Below, piece by piece: positions 52,238 to 60,118 of a DNA stretch of 60,991 nt. The translations under genes and the position numbers were made by a program. Under the pieces are notes generated by a model. It ran no database searches and was not told the origin of the DNA. It was given only the letters and a program-made list of their open reading frames with translations. Position 1 is the stretch's first letter. Every line of letters starts with the position of its first letter. Origin of the DNA: Planctomycetota bacterium (GTDB lineage: Bacteria; Planctomycetota; Phycisphaerae; FEN-1346); contig JAUVZF010000014.1 in NCBI GenBank assembly GCA_030602705.1, forward strand, positions 1 to 60,991, in the 5' to 3' direction.

Positions 52238-52746
52238 ACCGATGCCCTGCCGCCGTGGTGCTCGCCGCCGCTATCCTGGTGATGGGTTGCGACTCCGGCC
52301 CGCCCGAGGCGCCGCCCCATCCGGGCCGTATGGCCGAGGCGCCGCCGCCAACCCAAGAGAACATCGTCGCCCTGCAACCGCGCGACATGGCCGAGCAGGT
52401 GACGCGCCGGTCGACGTTCAGTTGGAAACTGCCGCCGAAGGTCGCCAGCCCGGCGCTCGTCTCGTTCACGCTGGCCGAGGCCGGCGACGGCGACCAGCCC
52501 ATCCGGGACCAGGGCGGTCCGAAACGGGTGGCCTTTGCGAGCGGCTTGCACACGAAGAGCCCGAACGGCTTCGACCCCTGGGAGCCGCCGCCCGGCTGTG
52601 TCGTGACGGACGAGGTGACGGACATGAAGCAACTGAAAGCCAACACGTGGTATCGCTGGTCGGTCCGGGCGGCGAGCCCCTCGGGCGCCACCCATGCCGA
52701 CTTCTACTTCCGCACGCGGTCGGACCCCGCCACGCCGGCCCCCTAA
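52234..52746 (+). CDS. Small lipoprotein at the end of the menaquinone operon
   Basis: 170 residues. Lipoprotein signal (AAAILVMGC, about 11-19) followed by a Pro-rich linker (about 21-40) and an Ig/FN3-like region: FSWKLPPKVASPALVSFTLA, ANTWYRWSVRAASPSG and FYFRTRS. No conserved family recognised. The start overlaps mqnE by 4 bases, so it is translationally coupled, but a link with quinones is only positional. Confidence 0.65.
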   Translation: MNRCPAAVVLAAAILVMGCDSGPPEAPPHPGRMAEAPPPTQENIVALQPRDMAEQVTRRSTFSWKLPPKVASPALVSFTLAEAGDGDQPIRDQGGPKRVAFASGLHTKSPNGFDPWEPPPGCVVTDEVTDMKQLKANTWYRWSVRAASPSGATHADFYFRTRSDPATPAP

Positions 52747-52758
52747 CGGCAGGAGCGC

Positions 52759-53856
52759 TCACTCGCCGAAACTCGTGCCGACGGAGCGCGCCACGGCGAG
52801 CAGCGGATGGTCGAGGGGCACCGTGCGGCTGCCGCCGGCGACGTCCTCGAGCCCTGTGTCGGTCAGGCGGCCGTTCTGCCAGGATGCCATGCGGCCCCAA
52901 TTCCCGTCGGCCACCAGTTGGGCCGCCTTGTACCCCAAACTCGTCGCAAAGACCCGGTCGAACGGGCACGGACTGCCGCCGCGCTGGACGTACCCCAGGA
53001 TGGTCGCGCGGGACACGATGCCGGTGTTCTGCTCGATGGTGCCGGTCACCAGCCGACCGATGCCGCCCAGACGAACGGGGTCCGGGCTGCCTTCGACGCG
53101 GCGTCGGACGACCATCTTTCCGCCTTCCGGCCGCGCGCCCTCGGCCACGCAGATGATGCTGAACCGTTTGCCCTTCCGGGCGCGGCGGAGGCAGGCCTCG
53201 AAGACGGCGTTCCAGTCGAACGGGATCTCGGGAATGAGGATGACGTCGGCCCCGCCGGCGATGCCGGCGTGCAGGGCCAGCCAACCGGCGTAGCGGCCCA
53301 TGACCTCGGCCACCATCACGCGGTGATGCGCGCTGGCGGTCGTGTGCAGACGGTCGAGGGCGTCAGTCGCCACGGCGACGGCCGACTGGAAGCCGAACGT
53401 CCGCTCCGTGCCCGGCACGTCGTTGTCGATCGTTTTCGGGACGCCGACGATGGAGACGCCGCGTTTGGCGAGTTCGCCGGCGATGGTCATCGACCCGTCG
53501 CCGCCGATGACGACGAGCCCGTCGAGGCGGTGCTTGCTGAGAACGGCCAGGGCCTGGTCGCTTCGGTCCGTGGTGACGATCTCATCGCCCTGCTTCTCGG
53601 CCCACTGGAACGGGTTGGCGGTGTTGCTGGTGCCGAGGATTGTGCCGCCCTGCGTCAGGATGTTCGAGACGGTTTCCCACTCGATGGGGATGGTGCGGTC
53701 GGTCACCAGGCCGTCGTAGCCGTCGAGGAAGCCGACGATCTCGGCTCCCTGCTCGTGCATGAGTGTCTTGGCGACGGCCCGGATGACGGCGTTGAGTCCC
53801 GGGCAATCGCCCCCGCCGGTGAGGATACCGATGCGGCTGACGTCGGTTTTCGCCAT
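52759..53856 (-). CDS. pfkA: 6-phosphofructokinase (group III/mixed type)
   Basis: 365 residues. GILTGGGDCPGLNAVIRAV is the N-terminal ATP/PPi loop. The effector-site region has IGGDGS (118-122), which keeps the Gly typical of ATP-dependent enzymes, while PKTIDND (140-146) has Lys in place of the Gly of classic ATP-PFK, as in the actinobacterial/mixed group. RVMVAEVMGRYAGWLALH-type phrase (RVMVAEVMGRYAGWLAL) is present. It converts fructose-6-phosphate to the 1,6-bisphosphate; the phosphoryl donor is most likely ATP but PPi cannot be excluded. Confidence 0.88.
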   Translation of the reverse strand: MAKTDVSRIGILTGGGDCPGLNAVIRAVAKTLMHEQGAEIVGFLDGYDGLVTDRTIPIEWETVSNILTQGGTILGTSNTANPFQWAEKQGDEIVTTDRSDQALAVLSKHRLDGLVVIGGDGSMTIAGELAKRGVSIVGVPKTIDNDVPGTERTFGFQSAVAVATDALDRLHTTASAHHRVMVAEVMGRYAGWLALHAGIAGGADVILIPEIPFDWNAVFEACLRRARKGKRFSIICVAEGARPEGGKMVVRRRVEGSPDPVRLGGIGRLVTGTIEQNTGIVSRATILGYVQRGGSPCPFDRVFATSLGYKAAQLVADGNWGRMASWQNGRLTDTGLEDVAGGSRTVPLDHPLLAVARSVGTSFGE

Positions 53857-53906
53857 GGTCCGCTCCCCGGTCTGAACCCGGTAATTCCCCCACGTGTGCC
53901 TTCGCT

Positions 53907-53935
53907 ATTATCGGCCGGGGGGACGGGCCTGTCGA
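53907..53935 (-). promoter_or_regulatory. pfkA: Possible promoter of pfkA
   Basis: On the minus strand, TCGACA (53930-53935), 17-base spacer, GATAAT (53907-53912), about 50 bases upstream of the start. Confidence 0.5.
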
Positions 53936-53961
53936 GCGGCAAAACCGCCGGCGTTTTTTCG

Positions 53962-53991
53962 TTGCAGGCCGAAGGGCGTACGGAACATAAT
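53962..53991 (+). promoter_or_regulatory. Possible promoter for the Spy-like gene
   Basis: TTGCAG (53962-53967), 18-base spacer, CATAAT (53986-53991), about 130 bases upstream of the gene. Moderately similar to consensus. The remaining spacer 53992-54126 has no recognised signal. Confidence 0.35.
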
Positions 53992-54126
53992 ACGTCATTA
54001 CGTGTTCGATCAACCATCCGCAGACCAGGCCGGCGCAGGTCCGGCGGGTCGGGGAGGAGGTCTTCGCACCGCGCGGCCCCAGGACGAAGACCCGTTTGAG
54101 GCAAAGGCCGTCTGGAGAACATGGCG

Positions 54127-54834
54127 ATGAAACGTTTCACGTGGTTGTTGTTGGGACTGGCGGTGGTGGTGCTGGCGGCCTCACCGATCCTGGCTGCCGA
54201 GAAGGCCGGCAGGGGCAAGGGGGCGAAGGGCGGCTCCGACGCCCTGCGCGGCGAGTACGCCATCATGGTCAGCGAGTGTGAACTCTCGGACCAGCAGAAA
54301 ACCGACCTGCAGGCCAAGGTCAAGGCACGCAAAGAGGCACAGGCCGCCTGGCAGCAGGCCAACGGCGAAAAGCAGAAGGCCCTTCGCGAAGCCCAGAAGA
54401 AGGCCAAAGAGGCCAACGACAAGGACGCCATGAAGAAGGCCCGCGACGACCTCAAGGCACTCGACGCGGGGCGCCGCAAGATCGACGCCGACACCAGGGC
54501 CGCCATCTACGCTGTCCTCACGCCCGAGCAGAGGGCGAAGTGGCAGGCGTTCCAGACGTACCGGACGCTGATGCGCCGCTACAAGAGGCTGAACCCGACC
54601 GAGGCGCAGACGGCCAAGATCCGCGAGGCCGCTGCCGCTGCGGCGAAGGACCTCGTCGCCGCCGCGGGCGATGACAAGGAGTCTCGCAAGAAACGGGCCG
54701 AGGCCGACAAGAACCTCCGCAAGACCATCGAGGAGACCATCCTGACGGCCGAGCAGCGCGAGGCGCTCCAGAAGAAGCCCGAGAAGAAGCCGCGGCCCGA
54801 GAAAAAACCCGCCAAGGAAAAGGCGGCGAAGTAG
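54127..54834 (+). CDS. Spy/CpxP-like periplasmic helical protein
   Basis: 235 residues. Signal peptide (about 1-24, LLLGLAVVVLAAS). The rest is Ala/Lys/Glu-rich coiled coil with four LTPEQ-like motifs (LSDQQK, LTPEQRAKW, LNPTEAQ, LTAEQREAL), the signature of the Spy/CpxP periplasmic chaperone family. The tail is Lys/Pro/Glu-rich. GGAG lies 9 bases before the ATG at 54127, which favours it over the in-frame ATG at 54121. It may protect envelope proteins, but sequence similarity is weak. Confidence 0.65.
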   Translation: MKRFTWLLLGLAVVVLAASPILAAEKAGRGKGAKGGSDALRGEYAIMVSECELSDQQKTDLQAKVKARKEAQAAWQQANGEKQKALREAQKKAKEANDKDAMKKARDDLKALDAGRRKIDADTRAAIYAVLTPEQRAKWQAFQTYRTLMRRYKRLNPTEAQTAKIREAAAAAAKDLVAAAGDDKESRKKRAEADKNLRKTIEETILTAEQREALQKKPEKKPRPEKKPAKEKAAK

Positions 54835-54897
54835 CCCGTCACGCGGGGAATGCAGGCCGTTGGTGCTCTGTCGCACTCACTTGAGGGGTACCGGCGC

Positions 54898-55551
54898 TCA
54901 CTGCGGCGGCTGGCAGTGGCTGCACGGTTCCAAGTCGCGGGCTTTGGCCTCACTCAGGCGGACCGGAATCGCGCTTTGCCGCAGGTGCGGGCATTCGGCC
55001 CGGTGATACTTCGAGCCGGTCTTCGTGCTGTAAACAATGGGGTTGCTCTTGGCCCCGGATTTGGGTTTGGTGACCCGGCCCCGCGGCGTTGAGGGGGCTT
55101 GGGCACTGGGCTTTCCGACGAGCCCCGCCGACGGCTTGTCCGGATCGACGTATCGTTGTGCGGCGCCCATCCGGAGCAGGACGTCCGACAGCCACCCCTT
55201 GGTCGTCCAGACGCGGACCAGCAGTCGGCCGTAGGCGTCCTTCGGGCGCTTCCCGGACGGAAAAACCCACACGCGCCAGCCGAGGGTGGTCTGGCGCGTG
55301 ATGCGCTTGGCGCGTTCGCCGCCGGGCTCGTCGAATTCAGGGCAGTTGACGTCAAAGAGGCGAACCTGGACCGTGCCGGCCCCGCAGATCACCTCGAAAC
55401 TGTCCCCATCCATGAGGTCGACCACCCTTGCGGGAAACGCGGGCGGGCAGGGCGGCGGCACAGACGCCTTGGCCGCGGGCGCGTCGCCCGGCACCAGGGC
55501 GATGGCTGCGGCACAGAGGGCGGCAACGGGGAGGAAGGGCTTGGGCTTCAT
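54898..55551 (-). CDS. Secreted SNase-like nuclease with C-terminal Cys/His motif
   Basis: 217 residues. Signal peptide (about 1-26). The thermonuclease (SNase) fold appears at about 38-130: VVDLMDGDSFEV, VQVRLFDVNCPEF and KDAYGRLLVRVW. This family hydrolyses DNA or RNA. The C-terminus has a separate metal-binding-type motif, YHRAECPHLR with CSHC (about 183-213), resembling Ada-like/YHxxxC zinc motifs that follow SNase-like or competence-type domains. A Pro/Ser linker connects the two. Confidence 0.8.
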   Translation of the reverse strand: MKPKPFLPVAALCAAAIALVPGDAPAAKASVPPPCPPAFPARVVDLMDGDSFEVICGAGTVQVRLFDVNCPEFDEPGGERAKRITRQTTLGWRVWVFPSGKRPKDAYGRLLVRVWTTKGWLSDVLLRMGAAQRYVDPDKPSAGLVGKPSAQAPSTPRGRVTKPKSGAKSNPIVYSTKTGSKYHRAECPHLRQSAIPVRLSEAKARDLEPCSHCQPPQ

Positions 55552-55867
55552 GGCGCGCTCCTTCAGAAAGGGGTGGGTCCGTGGGCCCATTATACATCTT
55601 GGGATGCGTTGGCAACAGGGCTGAGCGGCCGGAAGGGGGCGCTTGCCGCGCGGCGGTGTGCCTGGCCGCGGCGAAAAAAGCACGGCCGGACAAGCCTGCC
55701 CTGAGCCTGCCGAATGGGACCGGCCGTGGCACGCGGCTTCCCATCGCTGCGCAAAGAAAACCGTGGCCCCCGGGGCGGCGGCCACGTATAACGCCTCGCT
55801 GCTTCGGACTTTCGGGTCCGAAAACGAGGCGGGGCGGGCCGTGCGACCCGCCCCGCGGCTCAATCCC
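55552..55867. other. Gene-free stretch between the nuclease and hydrogenase genes
   Basis: Contains a direct word AAGCCTGCCCTGAGCCTGCC near 55693, which resembles a dispersed repeat found in many environmental bacteria, and the hydrogenase operon's terminator at its right end. Nothing coding. Confidence 0.45.
55821..55856 (-). terminator. Intrinsic terminator of the hydrogenase operon
   Basis: On the minus strand, GCGGGGCGGG (55847-55856) pairs with CCCGCCCCGC (55829-55838), followed by CTCGTTTTC. It is 12 bases after the large-subunit stop codon. Confidence 0.65.
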
Positions 55868-57181
55868 CTACTTGAACTCGACCTTTACGAGGTGAGCCGA
55901 GCAGGAGATGCAAGGGTCGTAGGCACGGACGAGCATCTCGAGCAGGTGGGTGATCTCCTCCTCACGTTTCCCCTCTTCCATCACTTGCGGGATGTAAGCC
56001 CGGAAGTCGGCCTCGATGTTCGCCAGGTTCTGATTGGTCGGGATGACGAGGTTGGCGCCGGTAACGATGCCGTGCTCGTCGTACTCGTACTCGTGGACGA
56101 GCGTGCCGCGCGGCACTTCGACGATGCCGACGCCCGTGCCGGCGCATCCGGCGGGCCACTCGAGGGGCGGTTTCTCGTCCTCGATGCCCGCCTCGATAAG
56201 CGAATCGAGCAGGAGCAGGATGTCGTAGTAGCAGTGGACCGTCTCGACGATCTGGGCCGTGTTGTTGTGGAACGGGTTGGTGCACGGTGCGGCGAGGCCG
56301 AGGCGCTCGGCGGCGTTCTTCGCCTCGGGGTTCAGTTGCCCGTGGTTGTTGTTGAACCGCGCGAGGGCTCCGACCATGAGGCTCTCGCGGCGGTTCTTGA
56401 CGTGCTTGGCAGTGGAGTGCCGGACGACCTCTTCGTGGATGATGTCACGGTAGGCGTGTGAGTCGGCCTCATCGCCGTCGCTGGTCATCAGGCGGCCGTC
56501 GAAGAAGGCGTACTCCTGTGGATGCGTGATCGATTCGTACTCGGTCTCGCGCTCAAGCGCCGGGGTCTCGAACGTCGCGAACAGGTCCACCGTATCCTGC
56601 ACGTCCTTGTCGAAACTTGCGACGTGGTCGCGCAGTTCCTTCAGCGTCCGGACGCTCGGCAGTTTCATGTATCCGCCGGGCACCATGCCGATGGGATGCG
56701 TGTGACGGCCGACGAGGACGCGGCAGATGTGGTGGGAGAGTTTCTTCAGGCGCATCGCCCGCAGCACCACGTCGGTGTGGGTCTTGGCCATCGGGATGAC
56801 GCTCGGCGCGCCGAAGAAGTCGGGCGCCACCAGGAAGTAACAGTGCAGCCAGTGGCTTTCGAGTTGTTCGGCCGCCAGGACGATCCGCCGCAGACGCTCG
56901 GTCTGCTCGGAGCGCGTGAAGCCCATGGCGTCTTCGGTCGCCTTGAGGCTCGCGGTGCCGTGTCCGCAGGCGCAGATGCCGCAGATGCGGGTCGTCAGGA
57001 ACATGGCGTCCGCCCACGAGCGTCCGCGCAGCATCGCCTCGAAGAAGCGCGGCGACTCGGTGATCTCCATGCGGCACTCGACGAGTTCGCCGTCCTGGAC
57101 TTTGGCCACGATGTTGCCGTGCCCTTCGATGCGGGTCACGTAATCGACTCGGATGTCCAACGTTTTTGATGCTTCCGTCAT
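55868..57181 (-). CDS. hydA: NiFe hydrogenase large (catalytic) subunit, group 3b-type (HydA/HoxH-like)
   Basis: 437 residues. Nickel-binding cysteines are in RICGICACGH (C67, C70) near the N-terminus and DPCISCSAH near the C-terminus, where a maturation protease normally cuts after the His; only LVKVEFK remains beyond. Group 3b enzymes interconvert H2 and NAD(P)H in the cytoplasm and can reduce sulfur. This is the last gene of the hydB-hydG-hydD-hydA order, read leftward. Maturation genes (hypA-F) are absent from the window. Confidence 0.88.
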   Translation of the reverse strand: MTEASKTLDIRVDYVTRIEGHGNIVAKVQDGELVECRMEITESPRFFEAMLRGRSWADAMFLTTRICGICACGHGTASLKATEDAMGFTRSEQTERLRRIVLAAEQLESHWLHCYFLVAPDFFGAPSVIPMAKTHTDVVLRAMRLKKLSHHICRVLVGRHTHPIGMVPGGYMKLPSVRTLKELRDHVASFDKDVQDTVDLFATFETPALERETEYESITHPQEYAFFDGRLMTSDGDEADSHAYRDIIHEEVVRHSTAKHVKNRRESLMVGALARFNNNHGQLNPEAKNAAERLGLAAPCTNPFHNNTAQIVETVHCYYDILLLLDSLIEAGIEDEKPPLEWPAGCAGTGVGIVEVPRGTLVHEYEYDEHGIVTGANLVIPTNQNLANIEADFRAYIPQVMEEGKREEEITHLLEMLVRAYDPCISCSAHLVKVEFK

Positions 57182-57203
57182 ACGAACATGACTCCGATCA
57201 TGA

Positions 57204-57229
57204 CGCGCCGGGCAAGCCCGGCGGCTAAC
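57204..57229 (-). repeat. 26-bp GTTAGCCGCC-stem-GGCGCG element, copy 3
   Basis: On the minus strand, GTTAGCCGCC, GGGC, TT, GCCC, GGCGCG, in the hydD-hydA spacer. Confidence 0.85.
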
Positions 57230-57256
57230 GCCGGCGCCCGTTGCCGTTGCCCGCTG

Positions 57257-57285
57257 TTCAATCCGAAATCCGAAATCGGTCTACG
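57257..57285. repeat. Word-like repeat in the hydD-hydA spacer
   Basis: TTCAATCCGAAATCC then GAAATCGGTCTACG, related to the words at 29223 and 58104. The end overlaps the hydD stop region. Confidence 0.5.
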
Positions 57286-58036
57286 CTTCCTTGGCGACCT
57301 CGTCATAGATTCCCTGGAACAGCCGGAATTCGCGCAAAACGTCGTCCACCGTCAGGCCGAACTCGGCCATGACGTCCTTGGCGGCCTGCGTGTTGGGGTT
57401 ATCGACGAGCCCGCGGCATCCGATGCACTTGTGCCCGGCGCTCGGACACATCAGCGGGGCGCAGCCGGCCCGCGTTACCACGCCCAGGCACGGGATGCCC
57501 TTGTTCCAGAGGCAGACGTTGCCGGCCAGTTTGCAGTCCACGCACACCGGGTAGTTGGGCTGGCGGTAGGGTTTGCCCATGAGGAGGCACGTAACCACCT
57601 CGAGGAACTCATCGGAGTTGATCGGGCAGCCGTGAATCTCGACGTCCACCGGGACCTCGGCCTTCAGCGGCCGGGCCGCAATGTGCGGGAACCATTCCTT
57701 CTTGTCCCCGTAGACGTAGGCGGCCACGTCGTCGGGGTCCTGGAAGTTCTTGACGGCGTTGACGCCTGCGATGGTGGCACAGGCGCCGAGGGCGACGAGG
57801 GTGTCGGTCTTGGCGCGGATTTCCTTGATCCGCTCGAGGTCGTGGGCCGTCACGATCGAGCCTTCGACGAACGTCACGTCGTAATGGTCGGCGTCGCCGT
57901 CGGAGGCCTCGCGGAACCGCACGATGTCGGCCTTCTCGAGGATCGGCAGCAACTTCTCCTCGCACGCGAGGACCTGGAGTTGGCATCCCTCGCAGCAGGC
58001 CAGCGAGAAAAACGCGAGTGTCGGCTTATCGGCCAT
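57281..58036 (-). CDS. hydD: NiFe hydrogenase small subunit, group 3b-type (HydD)
   Basis: 251 residues. FSLACCEGCQLQVL supplies the N-terminal cysteine pair of the proximal cluster. GACAT, HGCPINSDEFLEVV and GCAPLMCPSAGHKCIGCRG hold the remaining cluster cysteines. It passes electrons between the active site and the FAD/iron-sulfur subunits. The start is at 58036. The following spacer carries copy 4 of the GTTAGCC element. Confidence 0.88.
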   Translation of the reverse strand: MADKPTLAFFSLACCEGCQLQVLACEEKLLPILEKADIVRFREASDGDADHYDVTFVEGSIVTAHDLERIKEIRAKTDTLVALGACATIAGVNAVKNFQDPDDVAAYVYGDKKEWFPHIAARPLKAEVPVDVEIHGCPINSDEFLEVVTCLLMGKPYRQPNYPVCVDCKLAGNVCLWNKGIPCLGVVTRAGCAPLMCPSAGHKCIGCRGLVDNPNTQAAKDVMAEFGLTVDDVLREFRLFQGIYDEVAKEA

Positions 58037-58059
58037 GCGATGATCCTTGCTTTCAAGTA

Positions 58060-58085
58060 CGCGCCCGCCAAGGCGGGCGGCTAAC
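58060..58085 (-). repeat. 26-bp GTTAGCCGCC-stem-GGCGCG element, copy 4
   Basis: On the minus strand, GTTAGCCGCC, CGCC, TT, GGCG, GGCGCG, in the hydG-hydD spacer. Confidence 0.85.
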
Positions 58086-58103
58086 TTGCCGCCACGTTTG
58101 CAT

Positions 58104-58160
58104 CGATCCGAAATCCTCCTTCGCCAAGGCTTCGGAGGACAAGTCTGAAATCTCAAATGC
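58104..58160. repeat. Word-like repeat with a hairpin in the hydG-hydD spacer
   Basis: ATCGATCCGAAATCC, then CCTCCTTCGCC...GGCTTCGGAGG, then AAGTCTGAAATCTCAAATG. The hairpin-like middle is of a type common as a dispersed element in environmental genomes. The end overlaps the hydG stop. Confidence 0.5.
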
Positions 58161-59001
58161 CTTCGCGCAGGCGCTTGACCTGCTCGTACGTGAAGACCGG
58201 CCCGTCGCGGCAGACGTACACGCCGCGAATCTGGCAGTGCCCGCACTTGCCCACGCCGCACTTCATGTGCCGCTCCAGCGAGCAGATGATCCGGTGCTCC
58301 GGCACCCCGGCGGCCAGGGCCTCGAGGACCGCGAACTTGAACATGACGGGCGGGCCGACGATGACGGCGCAGGTCCGGGCCGGATCGATCTCGACCTGCT
58401 TGAACAGCCGCGTGATGACACCGACGTTGCCCTTCCAGTCCTTGTCGGGCTGGTTCACGGTCACCAGGGTATCGGCGTCGCTTCGCTCGACCCACTCGGC
58501 GATTTCCTCGCGGAACAGCAGCAGGTTCGGCTCGCGCGCCCCGGCAAGGATCGTCACCTTGCCGAAGTCCTCTCGCTTGTCGAGCACGTACCGGATGAGG
58601 CTTCGCGTCGGCGCAAGGCCCAGGCCGCCGGCCACGAACAGCACGTCCTGGCCCTTCATCGCGCCGGTGTCGAAGCCGTTGCCGAACGGGCCGCGGATGC
58701 CCAGCCGGTCGCCTGCCTCGAAGGTGCGAAGCGCGCCTGTGACCAGGCCGACGCTGCGGATGGTCAGTTCGATCCTCTCGCCCTGCGTCGGGCTGGAACA
58801 AATGCTGATGGGCGACTCGCCGACGCCGAAGACCGTGACGCCGACGAACTGCCCCGGCTCGTACGCGAGCGGCTCGCCCTCCATCTCGAGACGGAAAAAC
58901 CGCTCGGTCTCGGTCATCTGGTCGGCCGCGACGATGCGAGCCATCTTCGGCACATACGGGCTGGCGGCAGCCGCCCCTTTTTCGATATCGGTCTGAGTCA
59001 C
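58153..59001 (-). CDS. hydG: Hydrogenase FAD/NAD(P)-binding subunit (HydG)
   Basis: 282 residues. FAD-binding domain (about 15-115), with YEPGQFVGVTVFGVGESPIS, and NAD(P)-binding domain with LFVAGGLGLAPTRSLI. The C-terminus holds four cysteines of a [2Fe-2S] cluster (CSLERHMKCGVGKCGHCQ). It is the diaphorase part of the group 3b complex. It begins 2 bases after hydB ends. Confidence 0.88.
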   Translation of the reverse strand: MTQTDIEKGAAAASPYVPKMARIVAADQMTETERFFRLEMEGEPLAYEPGQFVGVTVFGVGESPISICSSPTQGERIELTIRSVGLVTGALRTFEAGDRLGIRGPFGNGFDTGAMKGQDVLFVAGGLGLAPTRSLIRYVLDKREDFGKVTILAGAREPNLLLFREEIAEWVERSDADTLVTVNQPDKDWKGNVGVITRLFKQVEIDPARTCAVIVGPPVMFKFAVLEALAAGVPEHRIICSLERHMKCGVGKCGHCQIRGVYVCRDGPVFTYEQVKRLREGI

Positions 59002-59003
59002 GG

Positions 59004-60059
59004 CTATCGGCTCCCTGCAATCTGAACGTACGTGTCCTTAATGCTGATGCCGGCCACGCACGCCCGCTCGCACCGGCCACAGCCCACGCATCCGACCCGG
59101 CCCGTCTGCTCCAGGATGTACTTGCCCTTGCGGAACATGCGGTGCCGCAGGCGGCTTGCGCGCTCCTGGCGGAAGTTCTCGCCGCCAGCCACCTCGGCAA
59201 ACGGGTCCAACTGGCACGAATCGTAACGGCGAACGCGGCAGCCCTTCGACAGGTCGACCTCCACTTCGTCGTACACGTCGAAACAGTAGCACGTGGGGCA
59301 GGCGATATTGCACGACCCGCACGAGAAACACTGCCGCGCAATCGCCTCCCAGACGAGGCTGTCGTAAGAGGCGTCGAGTATCTCCGGCAGGTACTTCAGT
59401 TCGTACGGCAGTTTGTAGTGGAAGTCGCTCCGCTTCTCCTCGGCGAACGCCTGGTGGGCCTCCATGTCCTGCTTGGTGGCCGGGCGCACCACCGCCGCCT
59501 CCACCAGCGCCTCGCCCAGTTGCGTTGCGACCTCGACGAAGTACGCATCGCCCAGCGGGGTGAGCATGACGTCGAACCCCGACTCCGGATACAGCGACCC
59601 CATGTCGAGGCAGAACGACGATTCGTCGCACGGCGCCCCGCAGTCGAGACCGATGATTGCCGTATCGGACCGCCGCGCCAGGTAATGCGGGTCGGGGACG
59701 TCCTTGGCGAAGGCCGCATCCAGCGTCGCGATGGCGGTTATGTCGCACGGGTGAACGCCCAAGAGGACGTGCGGCTCATGGTCGATGATGGCCTCCGGCT
59801 CGGCGCCCGCGCCGAGATTGTACCGGACGAGTTTCTGCCGCGGCGGCCAGAGGAACTTCTTCGGCCCGAGGACGGTCACCGTGTAGTCGAGGCGCACGTC
59901 GGCCGGGTCCGGCACGTACTGCCACCCGAACTTCAGGTCGGTCGGATCCGAGACGTTCGTCTCCTTCAGGACGGGCGCCGCCACGCGGCTCTCGGCCATC
60001 AGCGCCTCGACCCACGCGCCCAGGTCACTCGTCTTCAGCACTTGTGGCAACATAGGCAT
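59004..60059 (-). CDS. hydB: Hydrogenase iron-sulfur subunit (HydB)
   Basis: 351 residues. ARQCFSCGSCNIACPTCYC and GCVGCGRCERACVAGI are two ferredoxin-type 4Fe-4S motifs. IGLDCGAPCDESSFC matches the family's central Cys-rich segment. It shuttles electrons from the small subunit to HydG in group 3b hydrogenases. GAGGG lies a few bases before the chosen ATG; the ATG two codons later (60053) is an alternative. First of the hydBGDA genes. Confidence 0.87.
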   Translation of the reverse strand: MPMLPQVLKTSDLGAWVEALMAESRVAAPVLKETNVSDPTDLKFGWQYVPDPADVRLDYTVTVLGPKKFLWPPRQKLVRYNLGAGAEPEAIIDHEPHVLLGVHPCDITAIATLDAAFAKDVPDPHYLARRSDTAIIGLDCGAPCDESSFCLDMGSLYPESGFDVMLTPLGDAYFVEVATQLGEALVEAAVVRPATKQDMEAHQAFAEEKRSDFHYKLPYELKYLPEILDASYDSLVWEAIARQCFSCGSCNIACPTCYCFDVYDEVEVDLSKGCRVRRYDSCQLDPFAEVAGGENFRQERASRLRHRMFRKGKYILEQTGRVGCVGCGRCERACVAGISIKDTYVQIAGSR

Positions 60060-60118
60060 CTGCCCTCTACGTGTGCGCTCGCGCTGCGGCCCAAGGCGGC
60101 GCGTCGAGCCGCGAATGC

